Assembly: GCF_913054185.1 (NCBI RefSeq)
Contig: NZ_CAJXIV010000009.1
Coordinates: 1 to 64,000, forward strand
Source: an uncultured Shimia sp.
Lineage (GTDB): Bacteria > Pseudomonadota > Alphaproteobacteria > Rhodobacterales > Rhodobacteraceae
Direction: 5' to 3'
DNA: 64,000 nucleotides
A program made the position numbers and the translations under genes. Each line of letters opens with the position of its first letter. Within the stretch, counting starts at the first letter, position 1. This document shows, piece after piece, positions 9,220 to 20,025 of the stretch. The notes beneath the pieces were generated by a model. The model saw only the letters and a list, made by a program, of their open reading frames with translations, made no database searches and had not been told where the DNA came from.

Positions 9220-10833
9220 CTAGTGCGCCTCCCGGATAAGGTCGGCGGCCTTTTCTGCGATCATAATCACGGGTGACGCGGTGTTGCCCGACACAATTTT
9301 TGGCATGATTGAGGCATCAACAACGCGCAATCCTTCAAGCCCTCTCACCCGCAAATCCGGCCCCACCACAGCGGCATCATCCGTGCCCATTTTGCAGGTG
9401 CCAACCGGGTGAAAAATCGTGGTGGCAATATCACCAATGGCAGACAGAAGCGCGTTGTCACTTTGCACCTCAGGTCCCGGGAGCATCTCCTCAGGCGCAT
9501 GAGGCTCAAGCGCACTTGCGGTCATAATCTCGCGCACCTGCTTCACGGAGGTCAGGGCCACCTGCCTGTCTTTGGCAGCTGACAGGTAATTCAACTGGAT
9601 GTCTGGTTGAACCTGCCGGTCCGAGGTTGAGATATGGCAACTTCCAACACTCTCGGGCCGCAAATTGCACACGGACACGGTAATGGCCGGATAGGGGTGC
9701 AAAGGGTCGCCCAATTTGTCGGTGGACAAGGGTTGCACATGGTACTCCAGATCGGGCGTCGCCATGGCCGCATCTGATTTGGTGAACATGCCAAATTGAC
9801 TGGGGGCCATCGACATCGGACCAGATTGGGTGAACATATACTGCAACCCAATCCGCGCTTTGCCGATGATCGAATTGGCCATGGTGTTCAGCGTTTTGGC
9901 GTTTTTGACCTTAAACACCGTGCGAATTTGCAGGTGATCTTGCAGGTTTTCACCAACACCCGCACTCATATGGCGCACATCAATGCCGTGCTTATTCAAC
10001 ACGTCCGGGCGTCCAATTCCCGACAGTTCCAGAATTTTGGGAGAGTTGATCGCCCCTGCAGCAAGCAAAACTTCCGCATTGGCTTTGACCAAAGTTTTCT
10101 GCCCCTTATGGGTAAAACACACCCCCGTGACCCGCGTGCCCTCAAGCACCACATGGTCGGTATGCGCCTCAGTAAGCACACGCAGGTTGGGGCGTTTCAC
10201 GGCTGGACGCAAAAATGCCTTGGACGTGTTCCACCGCACTCCGCCTTTCTGGTTCACTTCAAACAGGCCACTGCCTTCGTTGTTCCCATCGTTGAAGTCA
10301 GCCCGTGGCGCGATGCCAAATTCGCGCGCGCCGTCCTGAACCGCCTCCAGGATATCCCAACCCAAACGTTGTTTGGACACCTTCCATTCACCACCCGCGC
10401 CATGCAACGGGTTCTCACCGGCGTGGTGATCCTCCGATTTACAAAAATACGGCAAGACGTCATCCCACGCCCAACCAGCATTTCCCAATTGCCGCCAGTG
10501 ATCATAGTCCGCGGCCTGCCCGCGCATGTAGATCATGCCGTTCACTGAGGAACAGCCGCCCAGCACCTTGCCACGTGGATAGACCAGCGCCCGCCCATTC
10601 AAGCCCGGCTCCTTGGCAGTTTTCATCATCCAGTCGGTGCGCGGATTGCCGATGCAATACAAATAGCCCACCGGGATGTGCACCCAATGGTAATTGTCCG
10701 ACTTGCCCGCCTCCAACAAAAGCACCCGGGTTTTGGGATCTTCCGTCAGGCGGTTGGCCAGCACACATCCGGCTGTCCCCGCCCCGACTATGATGTAGTC
10801 GTAATCACCCTCTAAAGAGGTTGGAATTGTCAT
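9220..10833 (-). CDS. GMC family oxidoreductase (choline/alcohol dehydrogenase type)
   Basis: DYIIVGAGTAGCVLANRLTEDP (FAD-binding), GGCSSVNGMIYMRG, GAINSPKILELSGIG signatures. Confidence 0.95.
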   Translation of the reverse strand: MTIPTSLEGDYDYIIVGAGTAGCVLANRLTEDPKTRVLLLEAGKSDNYHWVHIPVGYLYCIGNPRTDWMMKTAKEPGLNGRALVYPRGKVLGGCSSVNGMIYMRGQAADYDHWRQLGNAGWAWDDVLPYFCKSEDHHAGENPLHGAGGEWKVSKQRLGWDILEAVQDGAREFGIAPRADFNDGNNEGSGLFEVNQKGGVRWNTSKAFLRPAVKRPNLRVLTEAHTDHVVLEGTRVTGVCFTHKGQKTLVKANAEVLLAAGAINSPKILELSGIGRPDVLNKHGIDVRHMSAGVGENLQDHLQIRTVFKVKNAKTLNTMANSIIGKARIGLQYMFTQSGPMSMAPSQFGMFTKSDAAMATPDLEYHVQPLSTDKLGDPLHPYPAITVSVCNLRPESVGSCHISTSDRQVQPDIQLNYLSAAKDRQVALTSVKQVREIMTASALEPHAPEEMLPGPEVQSDNALLSAIGDIATTIFHPVGTCKMGTDDAAVVGPDLRVRGLEGLRVVDASIMPKIVSGNTASPVIMIAEKAADLIREAH

Positions 10834-10856
10834 TTTCTTCGTCTCGGCTGTTTGGA

Positions 10857-11867
10857 TCAGAAGGCAACCACAAGCTTGCCAATCATGGTGCCACGTTCAA
10901 TTAACTCATGCGCCTCTTTCAGGGTGTCTGCGCTTAAACCATTGAGCGTGGTGGTCTCTGTTGTGCTGACGATACCGTCGTCCACCAGGCGGGCCATGCG
11001 GGCCAGTATCTGCCCCTGACGCGCCATATCCGGCGTCCCAAACAGGGAGCGTGTAAACATGAGCTCCCACATCAAAGCGGCTGATTTGCCTTGTAACGCA
11101 GAGATATCAAGCTTTTCATCGGTTTCCACAATGGTTCCGATCCGACCCTGCGGGGCGATCAAGTCACACATGGCCTCCCAATGCTGCGCGGTGTCGGCAT
11201 ATTGCGCGATGAAGTCCACAAACTCTCGGCCACCGGCCCGTGTGTCCGAAATCAAGTCGTGGTGGTTCACAACCTCATGCGCCCCCATCTTTCGACACCA
11301 CTGCGCACTTTCCTTGCGCGACGCCGTGGCAATGACTTCCAAACCCGTGAGCTTTCGCGCCAATTGCTGTGTGATCGACCCGACCCCTCCGGCCCCACCA
11401 ATCACCAGCAACGATTTACGCGACGGCCCAGAAGCCACCTGCAATCGGTCAAACAGCATCTCCCAGCTTGTGAGCGACACCAACGGCAAAGCCGCAGAAG
11501 CCTTCGGTGCCACATTGCCAGGCGCATGGGACACGATCCGGTGATCCACTGCCTGTAGTTCCGCATAAGATCCGGGGCGGTTGGCATCGCCCGCATACCA
11601 CACCCGATCGCCCACCTCGAATCCGGACACATCTGCCCCGATGGCCTCAATGCGGCCAACGGCGTCATAGCCTAAAATCATCGGATCCTCATGTGGCACG
11701 TCCACAGCAGTGCGGATACGCCGTTTGGCGTCTGCCGGATTGACCGAGATGGCTTCCACCGCCACCAAAAGATCCATAGCGCCAATTTCAGGCGTGGGCA
11801 TATCAACCTCAAACAGGCTGTCGGGGTGCTCGATTGGCAGAGAGTTTACAAAACCAATGGCTTTCAT
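10857..11867 (-). CDS. MDR-family zinc-binding alcohol dehydrogenase / quinone oxidoreductase
   Basis: Start MKAIGFVNSLPIEHPDSLFEVDMP at 11867; ILGYDAVGRIEAIGADV and LLVIGGAGGVGSITQQLA motifs. Confidence 0.92.
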   Translation of the reverse strand: MKAIGFVNSLPIEHPDSLFEVDMPTPEIGAMDLLVAVEAISVNPADAKRRIRTAVDVPHEDPMILGYDAVGRIEAIGADVSGFEVGDRVWYAGDANRPGSYAELQAVDHRIVSHAPGNVAPKASAALPLVSLTSWEMLFDRLQVASGPSRKSLLVIGGAGGVGSITQQLARKLTGLEVIATASRKESAQWCRKMGAHEVVNHHDLISDTRAGGREFVDFIAQYADTAQHWEAMCDLIAPQGRIGTIVETDEKLDISALQGKSAALMWELMFTRSLFGTPDMARQGQILARMARLVDDGIVSTTETTTLNGLSADTLKEAHELIERGTMIGKLVVAF

Positions 11868-13408
11868 GAGTTGTCCTCCAGAGAGCGCATCTGCGCCCAG
11901 ATAGGTTGCATTGCGTCTGACAGGGTCGCAAAAATTTCGGCACGTTTTTGGTAGTGCGCGTGCATCGCCGGATTGGGCGCAAACGTCTGGCGTGGGCGCG
12001 TCATTTTGGCGATGCCATCGGCGTAATCCGCCACCAGTTCCACGGCCACCGCAGCGCCAATTGCGGCACCCAGCGCGCCAGTTTCCTGCGCCTCCGCCAC
12101 CACGATAGGCACGCCCAAACAATCCGCAAACATTTGCGGCCAATGGGGGCTACGAGCGCCGCCGCCTGACAAGATCGCACGGTCGATTTTCACTCCGGCA
12201 TCTTGCAAAACCGCAATGTGACGACGGTGCTCAAACATCACCCCTTCAAACAGGGCGCGCAGCATGTGGCCTTCGGTGTGCCACCCTGCCACCCCATAAA
12301 ACCCGGCGCGAAATTCTGCGCCCTGCCCAGAGCCATAAAGAAACGGGTGAAAAAATGGATCATCCAAGCGCGGCGCAATTTCCCCAACGCGTTGGTTGCA
12401 ATAGCCAAAAGGATCGTCGTGATGGGCGCCCCGCTCGACAAATTCACGGACATACCACTCCAGATTCACCGCAGAGGTGGCGCTTGCTTCGATATTGACA
12501 AACTGGCCGGCGCCAAACGCGCTGACCATAAAGACGCTGGGATCAACCACAGGCGCGTCAGAGAACACCTGATTGATACTCCAGGTGCCCGCAATAATGG
12601 AGGCATCGCCCGCACACCCTGCCCCAGAGCCCAACGCACTGGAGACCACGTCAAAATAGCCCCCGATCACAGGTGTGCCTTCGGCCAAGCCGGTGACTTT
12701 TGCAGCCTCGGCTGTGACATGACCCGCAATATCAGCGGGATCGATCAGGCAAGGCAACATCTCTTCTGCGTCAGCCAAGCCGTACAGCGCCAAAAGTTCC
12801 GCGTCATAAGTGGCCTGAGGCATCCGCGTAAAGCCACAGCCGGACATGTCGGAGATGTCACTGACCCGCGCGCCAGTCAGTCGGTTGGTGATGAAATCTT
12901 TGCACAACAGCACCGTGCCAGTGGCGGCGTAGAGGTCCGGCTGATGCCGCTTCACCCATGCCAATAGCGCAGGGGTTTGCGAGGGCCATGGTTTTTGCAA
13001 GCAGAGCTCGTGTAAGCGCTCCCCATTGGCCTGCGACAGCTCCTCAGCCACAGACGCTGCCCGCGTATCCAGAGATTGGATGCCAAGCAACGGCGCCCCG
13101 GCTTTATCCAGCAAATAAAGCCCGTTGCCATGTCCGGCACAGCCAACCGCTGCAATCTGCTTCGACGCAATTCCAGCCTCCGCGATACAGGCGGCAATCA
13201 CAGTGCCTGCATTTGCCCAAAGCTCGCCCAAATCACGCTCAACGTAGCCTGGCTGTGGCGTGCTGGTCTGACCGTCCAACACCTGCATCGCAACCTGGCG
13301 GCCTTCAAGATCAAACAGCACCGCTTTGATCACGGTGTTGCCTGCATCCAGACCCAGAAGGTATTTTTGCGCTGCTTCACCCACGGTTATAGATATCCCA
13401 TGCTTCAT
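11864..13408 (-). CDS. FGGY-family carbohydrate kinase (LyxK/EryA-like)
   Basis: YLLGLDAGNTVIKAVLFDLEG; IAGTWSINQVF; FLYGSGQGAEFRAGFYGV; overlaps the next gene by 4 nt. Confidence 0.92.
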   Translation of the reverse strand: MKHGISITVGEAAQKYLLGLDAGNTVIKAVLFDLEGRQVAMQVLDGQTSTPQPGYVERDLGELWANAGTVIAACIAEAGIASKQIAAVGCAGHGNGLYLLDKAGAPLLGIQSLDTRAASVAEELSQANGERLHELCLQKPWPSQTPALLAWVKRHQPDLYAATGTVLLCKDFITNRLTGARVSDISDMSGCGFTRMPQATYDAELLALYGLADAEEMLPCLIDPADIAGHVTAEAAKVTGLAEGTPVIGGYFDVVSSALGSGAGCAGDASIIAGTWSINQVFSDAPVVDPSVFMVSAFGAGQFVNIEASATSAVNLEWYVREFVERGAHHDDPFGYCNQRVGEIAPRLDDPFFHPFLYGSGQGAEFRAGFYGVAGWHTEGHMLRALFEGVMFEHRRHIAVLQDAGVKIDRAILSGGGARSPHWPQMFADCLGVPIVVAEAQETGALGAAIGAAVAVELVADYADGIAKMTRPRQTFAPNPAMHAHYQKRAEIFATLSDAMQPIWAQMRSLEDNS

Positions 13409-14231
13409 CCCCCGACGCGCCGGAGTGGATCAGCGCCATCAGCGCAGCAACCACAGCCTTCGGATTGTCATGCTGATAGATATTGCGGCCGTAGACCATC
13501 CCCTGCGCGCCTTGGGCAATTAGTTCTGCAGATTTTTTCAGCACGGATTGCAGATCGTCTTTGCCGCCGCCGCGCACCAGCACCGGCACCCGAGCAGCCT
13601 CAATCACGCGATGAAAATCCTCAGCGTTTTCAGTGGGGTCAGCTTTGATGATATCCGCACCCATTTCTGAAGCCAAGCGCACAAGCGTCACAATTTTCTC
13701 AGCATCGCCATCAACTTGATAGCCACCGCGCACGTCATTGGGCAGCATCACCAGCGGCTCAATCATCAAAGGCATGCCGTATTTGTCACAGGACGCCCGC
13801 ACACGGCTGATGTTTTCCACACACTGACGGAACAGCTCTGGCTCGTCAGGCAACATGAACAGATTGACCACCACTGCCGCCGCATCCATTTCCAGCGCGC
13901 CAATAATGGGCTCATCGGCGTTTTGCAGCATCGACCACATCACCCGGTGGCGTTGGTCGTTGTAGGGGTTGCCCATGTCGATGCGCATCACCAACGCGGG
14001 CTTGTCCTTTTCGGGGCGGCTTTGCAACAGATCGGCCTGACCATAGGCACATTGGATCGCATCCGGCTTGGCCTTGATCAGCGTGTCCATCACACTTGGC
14101 ATATCTTCCAGACCCACCATGAAGCTGGGCTCGTTACAGACGCCATGGTCAATTGCCACATCAAGACACCCGCCATTTGTGAACATGCGGTTCATCCGCG
14201 CTTTAGTGCTTACGCGCATTTCATACTCCAT
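13377..14231 (-). CDS. Class I (DhnA/LsrF-type) aldolase
   Basis: LDVAIDHGV...GADIIKADPT...VLVRGGGKDDLQ...GAQGMVYGRNIYQHDNP, DhnA-type TIM barrel signatures. Confidence 0.88.
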   Translation of the reverse strand: MEYEMRVSTKARMNRMFTNGGCLDVAIDHGVCNEPSFMVGLEDMPSVMDTLIKAKPDAIQCAYGQADLLQSRPEKDKPALVMRIDMGNPYNDQRHRVMWSMLQNADEPIIGALEMDAAAVVVNLFMLPDEPELFRQCVENISRVRASCDKYGMPLMIEPLVMLPNDVRGGYQVDGDAEKIVTLVRLASEMGADIIKADPTENAEDFHRVIEAARVPVLVRGGGKDDLQSVLKKSAELIAQGAQGMVYGRNIYQHDNPKAVVAALMALIHSGASGDEAWDIYNRG

Positions 14232-15934
14232 TGTTTTGTACGTTCGGCCAGCATCTGCGGGGTCACCCCGTAGAAGTCTGACAATTCTTCGATCAGTTGC
14301 GTTTTCTGTGCTGTGGCTTGCGCAGCCGACAAGGCCATCTCCTCTGACAACACCTGCGCCAGCTCCTCGATGAGCCCTGAGGATATCTGCCCGGTGATCG
14401 CCAAAGAGGTGCGTCGCAATGCAATGTCAGCGAGCGTCTGAACGTGTTCATCGGTGATAAGGCGACGTATCTCAGCTTTCGAATACTGGACACCTTCGCC
14501 AAGGGAGATATCCCCCCCAAAGGAGGCGCAGACCTCCTGGACCGAAGCTGCTGCACTTCCGTAGTGCGAGATCAAATGCTGCGCCCGATCCGCGCTGATA
14601 TCAAAGCGGTGCTGCAAAGCTTGGGTAAGCACCTCAGGCCGCTCAGGATAGCCTTTGCCGCCGCCAATTGCCAAACCTCGCGTGTCGCGGCGCCGGGGCT
14701 TGCCCAGTTCCTGCAAAACCATGTCGGCGGTCTGTTCCGCAAAGGCACGAAATGTTGTCCACTTGCCGCCAACCATACAAAACTGGGGCACATCTCCGGG
14801 CAGCACTTTTACGTCATGGCCACGGGAAATTCGCCCAGTGAACTCCTGCGTGCTCTGCGGCAACGGCCGAATGCCCGAATAGCTAAACACAACGTCAGCT
14901 GCGGACATCTCGATATTGGGAAACACCAACCTCAACGAGTCCAGGATGTAGCTGAGCTCATCCGCTTCGCACCGCACCCGGGCGGCCTCTTCCACCCGAA
15001 TATCGGTGGAGCCCGCCAGAACTTTGCCCTGATACGGGAACACAACGCACACCCGCCCATCCGCGTTCTCAAAATAGGCCATATGGCCACCCAGCGCCTT
15101 TTCCAACGCAGGGTTGTCGATGATCAGATGGGAGCCTTTGGTGCCGGCAACCATCTTTTTCTCAGGTGCGCCCGCCAAGTTTGACACGGATTTGTCCAGC
15201 CAAGCGCCCGTTGCATGCACAATTGTGCGGGGTTCAATGCCCCAACTTTTGCCGGTGCGCTGACAAGTCAGTGTGTAAGTGTCTCCAGATTTCTGCAATT
15301 CGGCATAATTCAGGGCGACACAATGTGGCGCGGCGTCACTCACATCGGAAATCATCTCCAGACACAGCCGTTCCGGATGCGAAATCCACGCATCGTAATA
15401 GACCGCCGAACATTTGGCCTGTGTCGTGATGTCAGGCCAGCGCTTACGGGTTTCCGCCCCGCCAAAAAACGCATGTCTTGGCACCGCTCGACTTTTCCGG
15501 GTCACCCAGTCATACAACCCCAGCCCCAATTTGATCGGCAGCGCACCGCGGCTTGACGGTTTGCCTTGCCGCCCCAAAAAGCTCGCCGCAGAATTGAGCA
15601 CGCCCGAAAAAAAGGAGGTGATTGGGATCACCGTTGGCAGCGGCTTCACCATATGGGGAGCATTGCGCAGCAACGCATCGCGCTCCTGCAATGACTCCCG
15701 CACCAAATCAAATTCACCGTTTTCCAGATAGCGCAGGCCGCCGTGGATCATGCGAGACGGCGCCGCAGAACAGCCTGAGGCAAAATCGTTTTTCTCCACC
15801 AGCAAAACGCGCAGCCCTTGCAGCGCCAGGTCTCTATAGACTCCGATCCCATTCACTCCGCCGCCAACGACAACAACGTCAAAGGCATTGTTATCTTTGA
15901 TCAAAGCCAGGTTATTTTGGCGTGCGTCAGACAT
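14210..15934 (-). CDS. Glycerol-3-phosphate dehydrogenase-like FAD oxidoreductase (GlpD/EryB family)
   Basis: FDVVVVGGGVNGIGVYRDLALQGLRVLLVEKNDFASGCSAAPSRMIHGGLRYLE; alternative start at 15949. Confidence 0.92.
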   Translation of the reverse strand: MSDARQNNLALIKDNNAFDVVVVGGGVNGIGVYRDLALQGLRVLLVEKNDFASGCSAAPSRMIHGGLRYLENGEFDLVRESLQERDALLRNAPHMVKPLPTVIPITSFFSGVLNSAASFLGRQGKPSSRGALPIKLGLGLYDWVTRKSRAVPRHAFFGGAETRKRWPDITTQAKCSAVYYDAWISHPERLCLEMISDVSDAAPHCVALNYAELQKSGDTYTLTCQRTGKSWGIEPRTIVHATGAWLDKSVSNLAGAPEKKMVAGTKGSHLIIDNPALEKALGGHMAYFENADGRVCVVFPYQGKVLAGSTDIRVEEAARVRCEADELSYILDSLRLVFPNIEMSAADVVFSYSGIRPLPQSTQEFTGRISRGHDVKVLPGDVPQFCMVGGKWTTFRAFAEQTADMVLQELGKPRRRDTRGLAIGGGKGYPERPEVLTQALQHRFDISADRAQHLISHYGSAAASVQEVCASFGGDISLGEGVQYSKAEIRRLITDEHVQTLADIALRRTSLAITGQISSGLIEELAQVLSEEMALSAAQATAQKTQLIEELSDFYGVTPQMLAERTKQWSMKCA

Positions 15935-15991
15935 AGCTTTCCCGTTCACCGCAGCACATGCGATGTTGCAAAGGTTTCATTGTGACGAGGG

Positions 15992-16975
15992 TTACTCGTC
16001 GAGGTCGGTCAGGTTCTTTTGAGCCGCAGCACTGATGATTTCGAGATCGTCGCTGCTCAGTCGCAAGCGCCCAGCCTTGGCGTTTTCTGCGGCTTGACCC
16101 GCGTCACGCGCACCACAGAGTGAAAAGGTTATGCCCGGTTGTTGCACGGTCCAAGCGATGACCGTTTGGGCGCAGGTGGCCCCATGTGTTTCCGCAACTC
16201 CTGAAATGGCCTGCATGAGCTGCGCCACTTTCTGGCGGTTGGCCATCGAGAAGCGCGGGTTATCCTTGCGTTGGTCATCGCCCTCAAACACGCGATCCGG
16301 GCCAATTTTGCCACTTAGCAGACCCAGCGCGAGCGACGAATAGCTCAGGATCGACACACCTTGTTCAACACACAGCGGCGCCAAAGTGGTGTCCAGATCG
16401 CGCTTGATCATCGAGTACTCTTCCTGCACCGCATCCAATTGACCTGCGGCGAGATAAGCTTTCACGTCCTCTGGCGCGGTATTGCTGGCGCCAATCGAGC
16501 GGATCTTGCCTTGGGTTTTGAGCAGTTCCAAAGCTTCCATGGTCTCTTCAACCGGGGTTGTCGGATCCTGCCAATGGGTGATGTAGTGATCGATCACATC
16601 TGTGCCCAAACGTTTCAGGCTCTGCTCCACCTCATAGATGATCGCATCTTTCCCCAGATAGCGATGCACCGGCCCGCTGTCGTAATCAAAGAAGTGATTT
16701 CCCTTTTGCGTGTGCCAGACCAAGCCGCATTTGGTGGCCAAAACCACCTTGTCACGCCGTCCTTTTAGGGCCTTGCCAACAATCTCCTCAGCCACGCCTT
16801 GCCCGTAGGCCGGCGCCGTGTCGATCAGGCTGATGCCTTCGTCAATCGAGGCCTGAATGGCTTTGATGGATTTGGCCTCATCGGTGCCCCCCCACATCCA
16901 GCCACCAATGGCCCAGGTGCCCAGCCCAATGGCAGAGGCCTGGATACCGGAGCGGCCAATTTCACGCGTCAGCAT
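15992..16975 (-). CDS. Aldo/keto reductase
   Basis: IQASAIGLGTWAIGG...LIDTAPAYGQGVAEEIVGKAL; start MLTREIG at 16975. Confidence 0.93.
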   Translation of the reverse strand: MLTREIGRSGIQASAIGLGTWAIGGWMWGGTDEAKSIKAIQASIDEGISLIDTAPAYGQGVAEEIVGKALKGRRDKVVLATKCGLVWHTQKGNHFFDYDSGPVHRYLGKDAIIYEVEQSLKRLGTDVIDHYITHWQDPTTPVEETMEALELLKTQGKIRSIGASNTAPEDVKAYLAAGQLDAVQEEYSMIKRDLDTTLAPLCVEQGVSILSYSSLALGLLSGKIGPDRVFEGDDQRKDNPRFSMANRQKVAQLMQAISGVAETHGATCAQTVIAWTVQQPGITFSLCGARDAGQAAENAKAGRLRLSSDDLEIISAAAQKNLTDLDE

Positions 16976-16991
16976 GTTATGTTCCTGTCGA

Positions 16992-17963
16992 TCAAGCATT
17001 GAGCACTTCCTCTTTCAGCAAGGCGGTTGCGGTGTGCTCGTCAGTGACAAGCGAATTGAAATAGCCACCATTCAGCGCAGCGGCGATGGGTTCGACCTTT
17101 TCGGCCCCCGACGCAATGGCAATGGTGACGGGAATGCGGGCCAATTCTTGCGGCAACAGCGCCACAAGACGGGAGTTGTAAGTGTTGCCGGAGACGCTGC
17201 CGTCTTCCTGAATAAGGTGGCCCAAAAACTCGCTGCGCACCCCGGTTTTGTACAGGCGTCTGCGTTCCACCTCTGAGACGGGGTGGGCCATGTAATATGT
17301 GCTATCCGCACCAACCACTGCGCCGATCCCAACCACAGCCACATTGGCACTGCGGGCCTCACTCATGACCTCGCGCACAGACTTAACCGACATCACCAGA
17401 TCGCGCTCCCCCTCGGAATCCGCATGCAATGGCGCGTGAATAAGCCGCGCGCGCCCCGACAACTTGTCGGCCAGCTGCGTGGTGATGTGGTTGACGTCGG
17501 TGTAATGCTGCCCTTGAACGCCGCCGGTCATTGGCACCACTTCAATGTCATATTCGGCGCTGGCAGACAGGTTTTCGATCATAACGCTGAGCGTTTTGCC
17601 ACCCGAGACCGCAATCTTGTCGCCGTCCCGGATCGCATCCAGCAACAGGTTTGCAGCACCTTTGCCCACTTCGGTTAACGTCGATGTCTCACTGCCCGTC
17701 ACAGATGGTACCACCAAACACCGCTTCAAAGACCAGCGATCCGCAATTTCACGTTCCAGATCAAAAAAGCGCATCAACGGGCTTTTGATCGTGATCTGCA
17801 CCATGCCAAGCTCTCGGCCCTGCTTGATCAGACGGTTCACTTTGGCGGTTGAAAGCTCCAACGCTTTGGCGATGTCAGATTGCGCACGTTCTTCTTCGTA
17901 ATGCATCGACAACACACGCACGATCAGCCGCATTTGTTCTGGATTTGGGGTCAGGGAACTCAC
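16992..17963 (-). CDS. SorC/DeoR-type sugar-binding transcriptional regulator
   Basis: HTH AQSDIAKALELSTAKVNRLIKQGRELGMVQI followed by a sugar-binding domain (GDKIAVSGGKTL...VVPMTGGVQG). Confidence 0.92.
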   Translation of the reverse strand: MSSLTPNPEQMRLIVRVLSMHYEEERAQSDIAKALELSTAKVNRLIKQGRELGMVQITIKSPLMRFFDLEREIADRWSLKRCLVVPSVTGSETSTLTEVGKGAANLLLDAIRDGDKIAVSGGKTLSVMIENLSASAEYDIEVVPMTGGVQGQHYTDVNHITTQLADKLSGRARLIHAPLHADSEGERDLVMSVKSVREVMSEARSANVAVVGIGAVVGADSTYYMAHPVSEVERRRLYKTGVRSEFLGHLIQEDGSVSGNTYNSRLVALLPQELARIPVTIAIASGAEKVEPIAAALNGGYFNSLVTDEHTATALLKEEVLNA

Positions 17964-19003
17964 GATACTTTGCCCTTTTGACTAACAAGGTGGTTGGTGG
18001 CTGCCGCTGTCAAAAGCGCCGCGCCAATTACAAGTGTTTGATAATACGCAGGGACAATCGTCAACATGCCCACTGTCAGCGCCATGATGATCAGCGCACC
18101 GACAAAAGAGCGCAACACCCGCCCCTCGCCACCGCTGAACGCCGTCCCGCCAAGCAGAACCACCAGGATCGCGGTGAGTTCCATCCCGTCGCCAGACAGC
18201 GGGTCCCCCAGAGACATAAAGCTGGATCGGGCGATCCCAGCCAAGGCTGCGGCGACACCAACGATGACATAAAGCAGGAAAACCGTGCGTCCGGTATTGA
18301 TGCCAGAAAGTTTGGCAGCAGTTGGGTTGCCGCCTGTTGCGGCTGCGTATTTGCCAAGCTTGCCGCGGTTTTGCACAACAATCAGCACCAGCGTCACCGC
18401 CACAGCAACCCAGAAGGCAGCCGGCAATTTGAGAAACACCCCGTCCCGGCCATAGTCGTTGAACCACGCTGGCATTTTTAATCCACCACCGGATTTGATC
18501 GCCGAAACCCCGTCCTGCACCAACAAAAGCGCAATGCCTTTGAACAAACTCAACGTAATCAGTGTTGCAATCACCGGCGTGATATTGAGCCGCACAACCA
18601 AAATCCCATTGATCGCTCCCAACACCGCACCTGCCAGCATTGTCAGCAAAAAGGCGGGCACAAACGGCATGCCATTGATCGCCAACATCGCATAGATCAC
18701 CGCCGTCAGCCCCATTGTACTGCCAATGGACAAATCGATGTAGCCTGACACCATCAGCAATGTGAACGCACCAGCGACCACAAGAATGGGCGCAGACACA
18801 CGCAGAATATTGATGATGTTGCGCTTGTTGAGAAAGTTGCCGCGCTCAAACAAAGCAAATTGATCCAAATTAGCCAGGCTGAGCAGCGCCACAACAGCCA
18901 CAAGCACAAAGTAGATATAGTAGTTGCGCAGGAAGTTGGCCGCACCAGACGTGACGCTCAGTTCCGCAGTTTTGGATTGAGATGACATCGACATTGTACT
19001 CAC
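17960..19003 (-). CDS. Sugar ABC transporter permease (RbsC-like)
   Basis: Multi-TM with VSGYIDLSIGSTMGL...GGNPTAAKLSGINTGRT; 4-nt overlap with the next gene. Confidence 0.92.
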   Translation of the reverse strand: MSTMSMSSQSKTAELSVTSGAANFLRNYYIYFVLVAVVALLSLANLDQFALFERGNFLNKRNIINILRVSAPILVVAGAFTLLMVSGYIDLSIGSTMGLTAVIYAMLAINGMPFVPAFLLTMLAGAVLGAINGILVVRLNITPVIATLITLSLFKGIALLLVQDGVSAIKSGGGLKMPAWFNDYGRDGVFLKLPAAFWVAVAVTLVLIVVQNRGKLGKYAAATGGNPTAAKLSGINTGRTVFLLYVIVGVAAALAGIARSSFMSLGDPLSGDGMELTAILVVLLGGTAFSGGEGRVLRSFVGALIIMALTVGMLTIVPAYYQTLVIGAALLTAAATNHLVSQKGKVS

Positions 19004-20025
19004 TTATTCCGACGGGCCAGCGCCCAGGTTTGTGTGACAATCGCGAGGAACACGGCCACCGCTTTGAGAATGAACTGCCAGTCCGGCGAGAGCACCAATC
19101 CGGTGGCCGCAGAGGTGACCACCGCGAGAATGATGGCCCCAAAGAACATGCCAATCACGGAGCCAAAGCCGCCTGCAATGGCAACGCCGCCCAGCAATGC
19201 GATGACCAGGGCATCAAACTCCATCAGCAGGCCACGGTTGGAAAATCCGGACTTATACTCAGACGCCAGAAGGATCCCAACGACCCCGGCAATACCGGCA
19301 CTAAACAGATAAAGCTTGGTGATATGGCGCGCCCGATCAATGCCAGACAGGGTTGCGGCTTCTGGGTTGGCGCCAATCCAATAGGTGATGCGACCAAACA
19401 CCATTTTCCGCTCCACAAAGATGGCAACCACCAACAACAGCCCCATAAGCACCACGGGAAATTTGATTGATGTGCCGAACACACTCAGATTTCCAAGATA
19501 CCCAAAAGCCTCTGGCAAGTTTGTGTTGCGCTGAGAGCCGTGAGTGATGACCTGCGCAATGCCCCGCGCCACCATCATTGTGCCCAAGGTGACAATGATT
19601 GATGGGATGCCAAATCGCACCACAAACAACGCGTTCAGCGCCCCAATGGCCAAAGCCCCAAGCAGGGCACATGCAATCGCCAGCCCATAAGGCAGCCCCA
19701 GCCCTGTGGACAGCGCATTTGCGCCCTCCGTGCTTTGGGCAAACCAGACCGACAAGACCCCGGACAAGGCCACAATGCCGCCCACCGACAGGTCAAAATT
19801 GCCAGATACCAACAGGAAGGACACCCCCACACCAAGCGCAATCACCGCCCAATTGTTGGTGACCAAATTGACCACGTTCTGCCATTGGAAAAAATTGGGT
19901 ACCAACAGCGAGGCAATCAGAAAGAGACTGATCGCAACCGCCGCCACAAGGGACGAGATGAACCCTTCGTCGCTCATCTTAGACCGCGTTGGCCGTGTAG
20001 GGAGAGTGTCTGTCACGCTGCTCAT
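19000..20025 (-). CDS. Sugar ABC transporter permease (RbsC-like)
   Basis: VSGNFDLSVGGIVALSGV...GANPEAATLSGIDRARH; start MSSVTD at 20025. Confidence 0.92.
   Translation of the reverse strand: MSSVTDTLPTRPTRSKMSDEGFISSLVAAVAISLFLIASLLVPNFFQWQNVVNLVTNNWAVIALGVGVSFLLVSGNFDLSVGGIVALSGVLSVWFAQSTEGANALSTGLGLPYGLAIACALLGALAIGALNALFVVRFGIPSIIVTLGTMMVARGIAQVITHGSQRNTNLPEAFGYLGNLSVFGTSIKFPVVLMGLLLVVAIFVERKMVFGRITYWIGANPEAATLSGIDRARHITKLYLFSAGIAGVVGILLASEYKSGFSNRGLLMEFDALVIALLGGVAIAGGFGSVIGMFFGAIILAVVTSAATGLVLSPDWQFILKAVAVFLAIVTQTWALARRNK

Noticed and set aside
9796-10548. 250-aa plus-strand ORF opposite the GMC oxidoreductase
   Set aside because: Shadow ORF in high-GC DNA; the minus-strand GMC family match is decisive.
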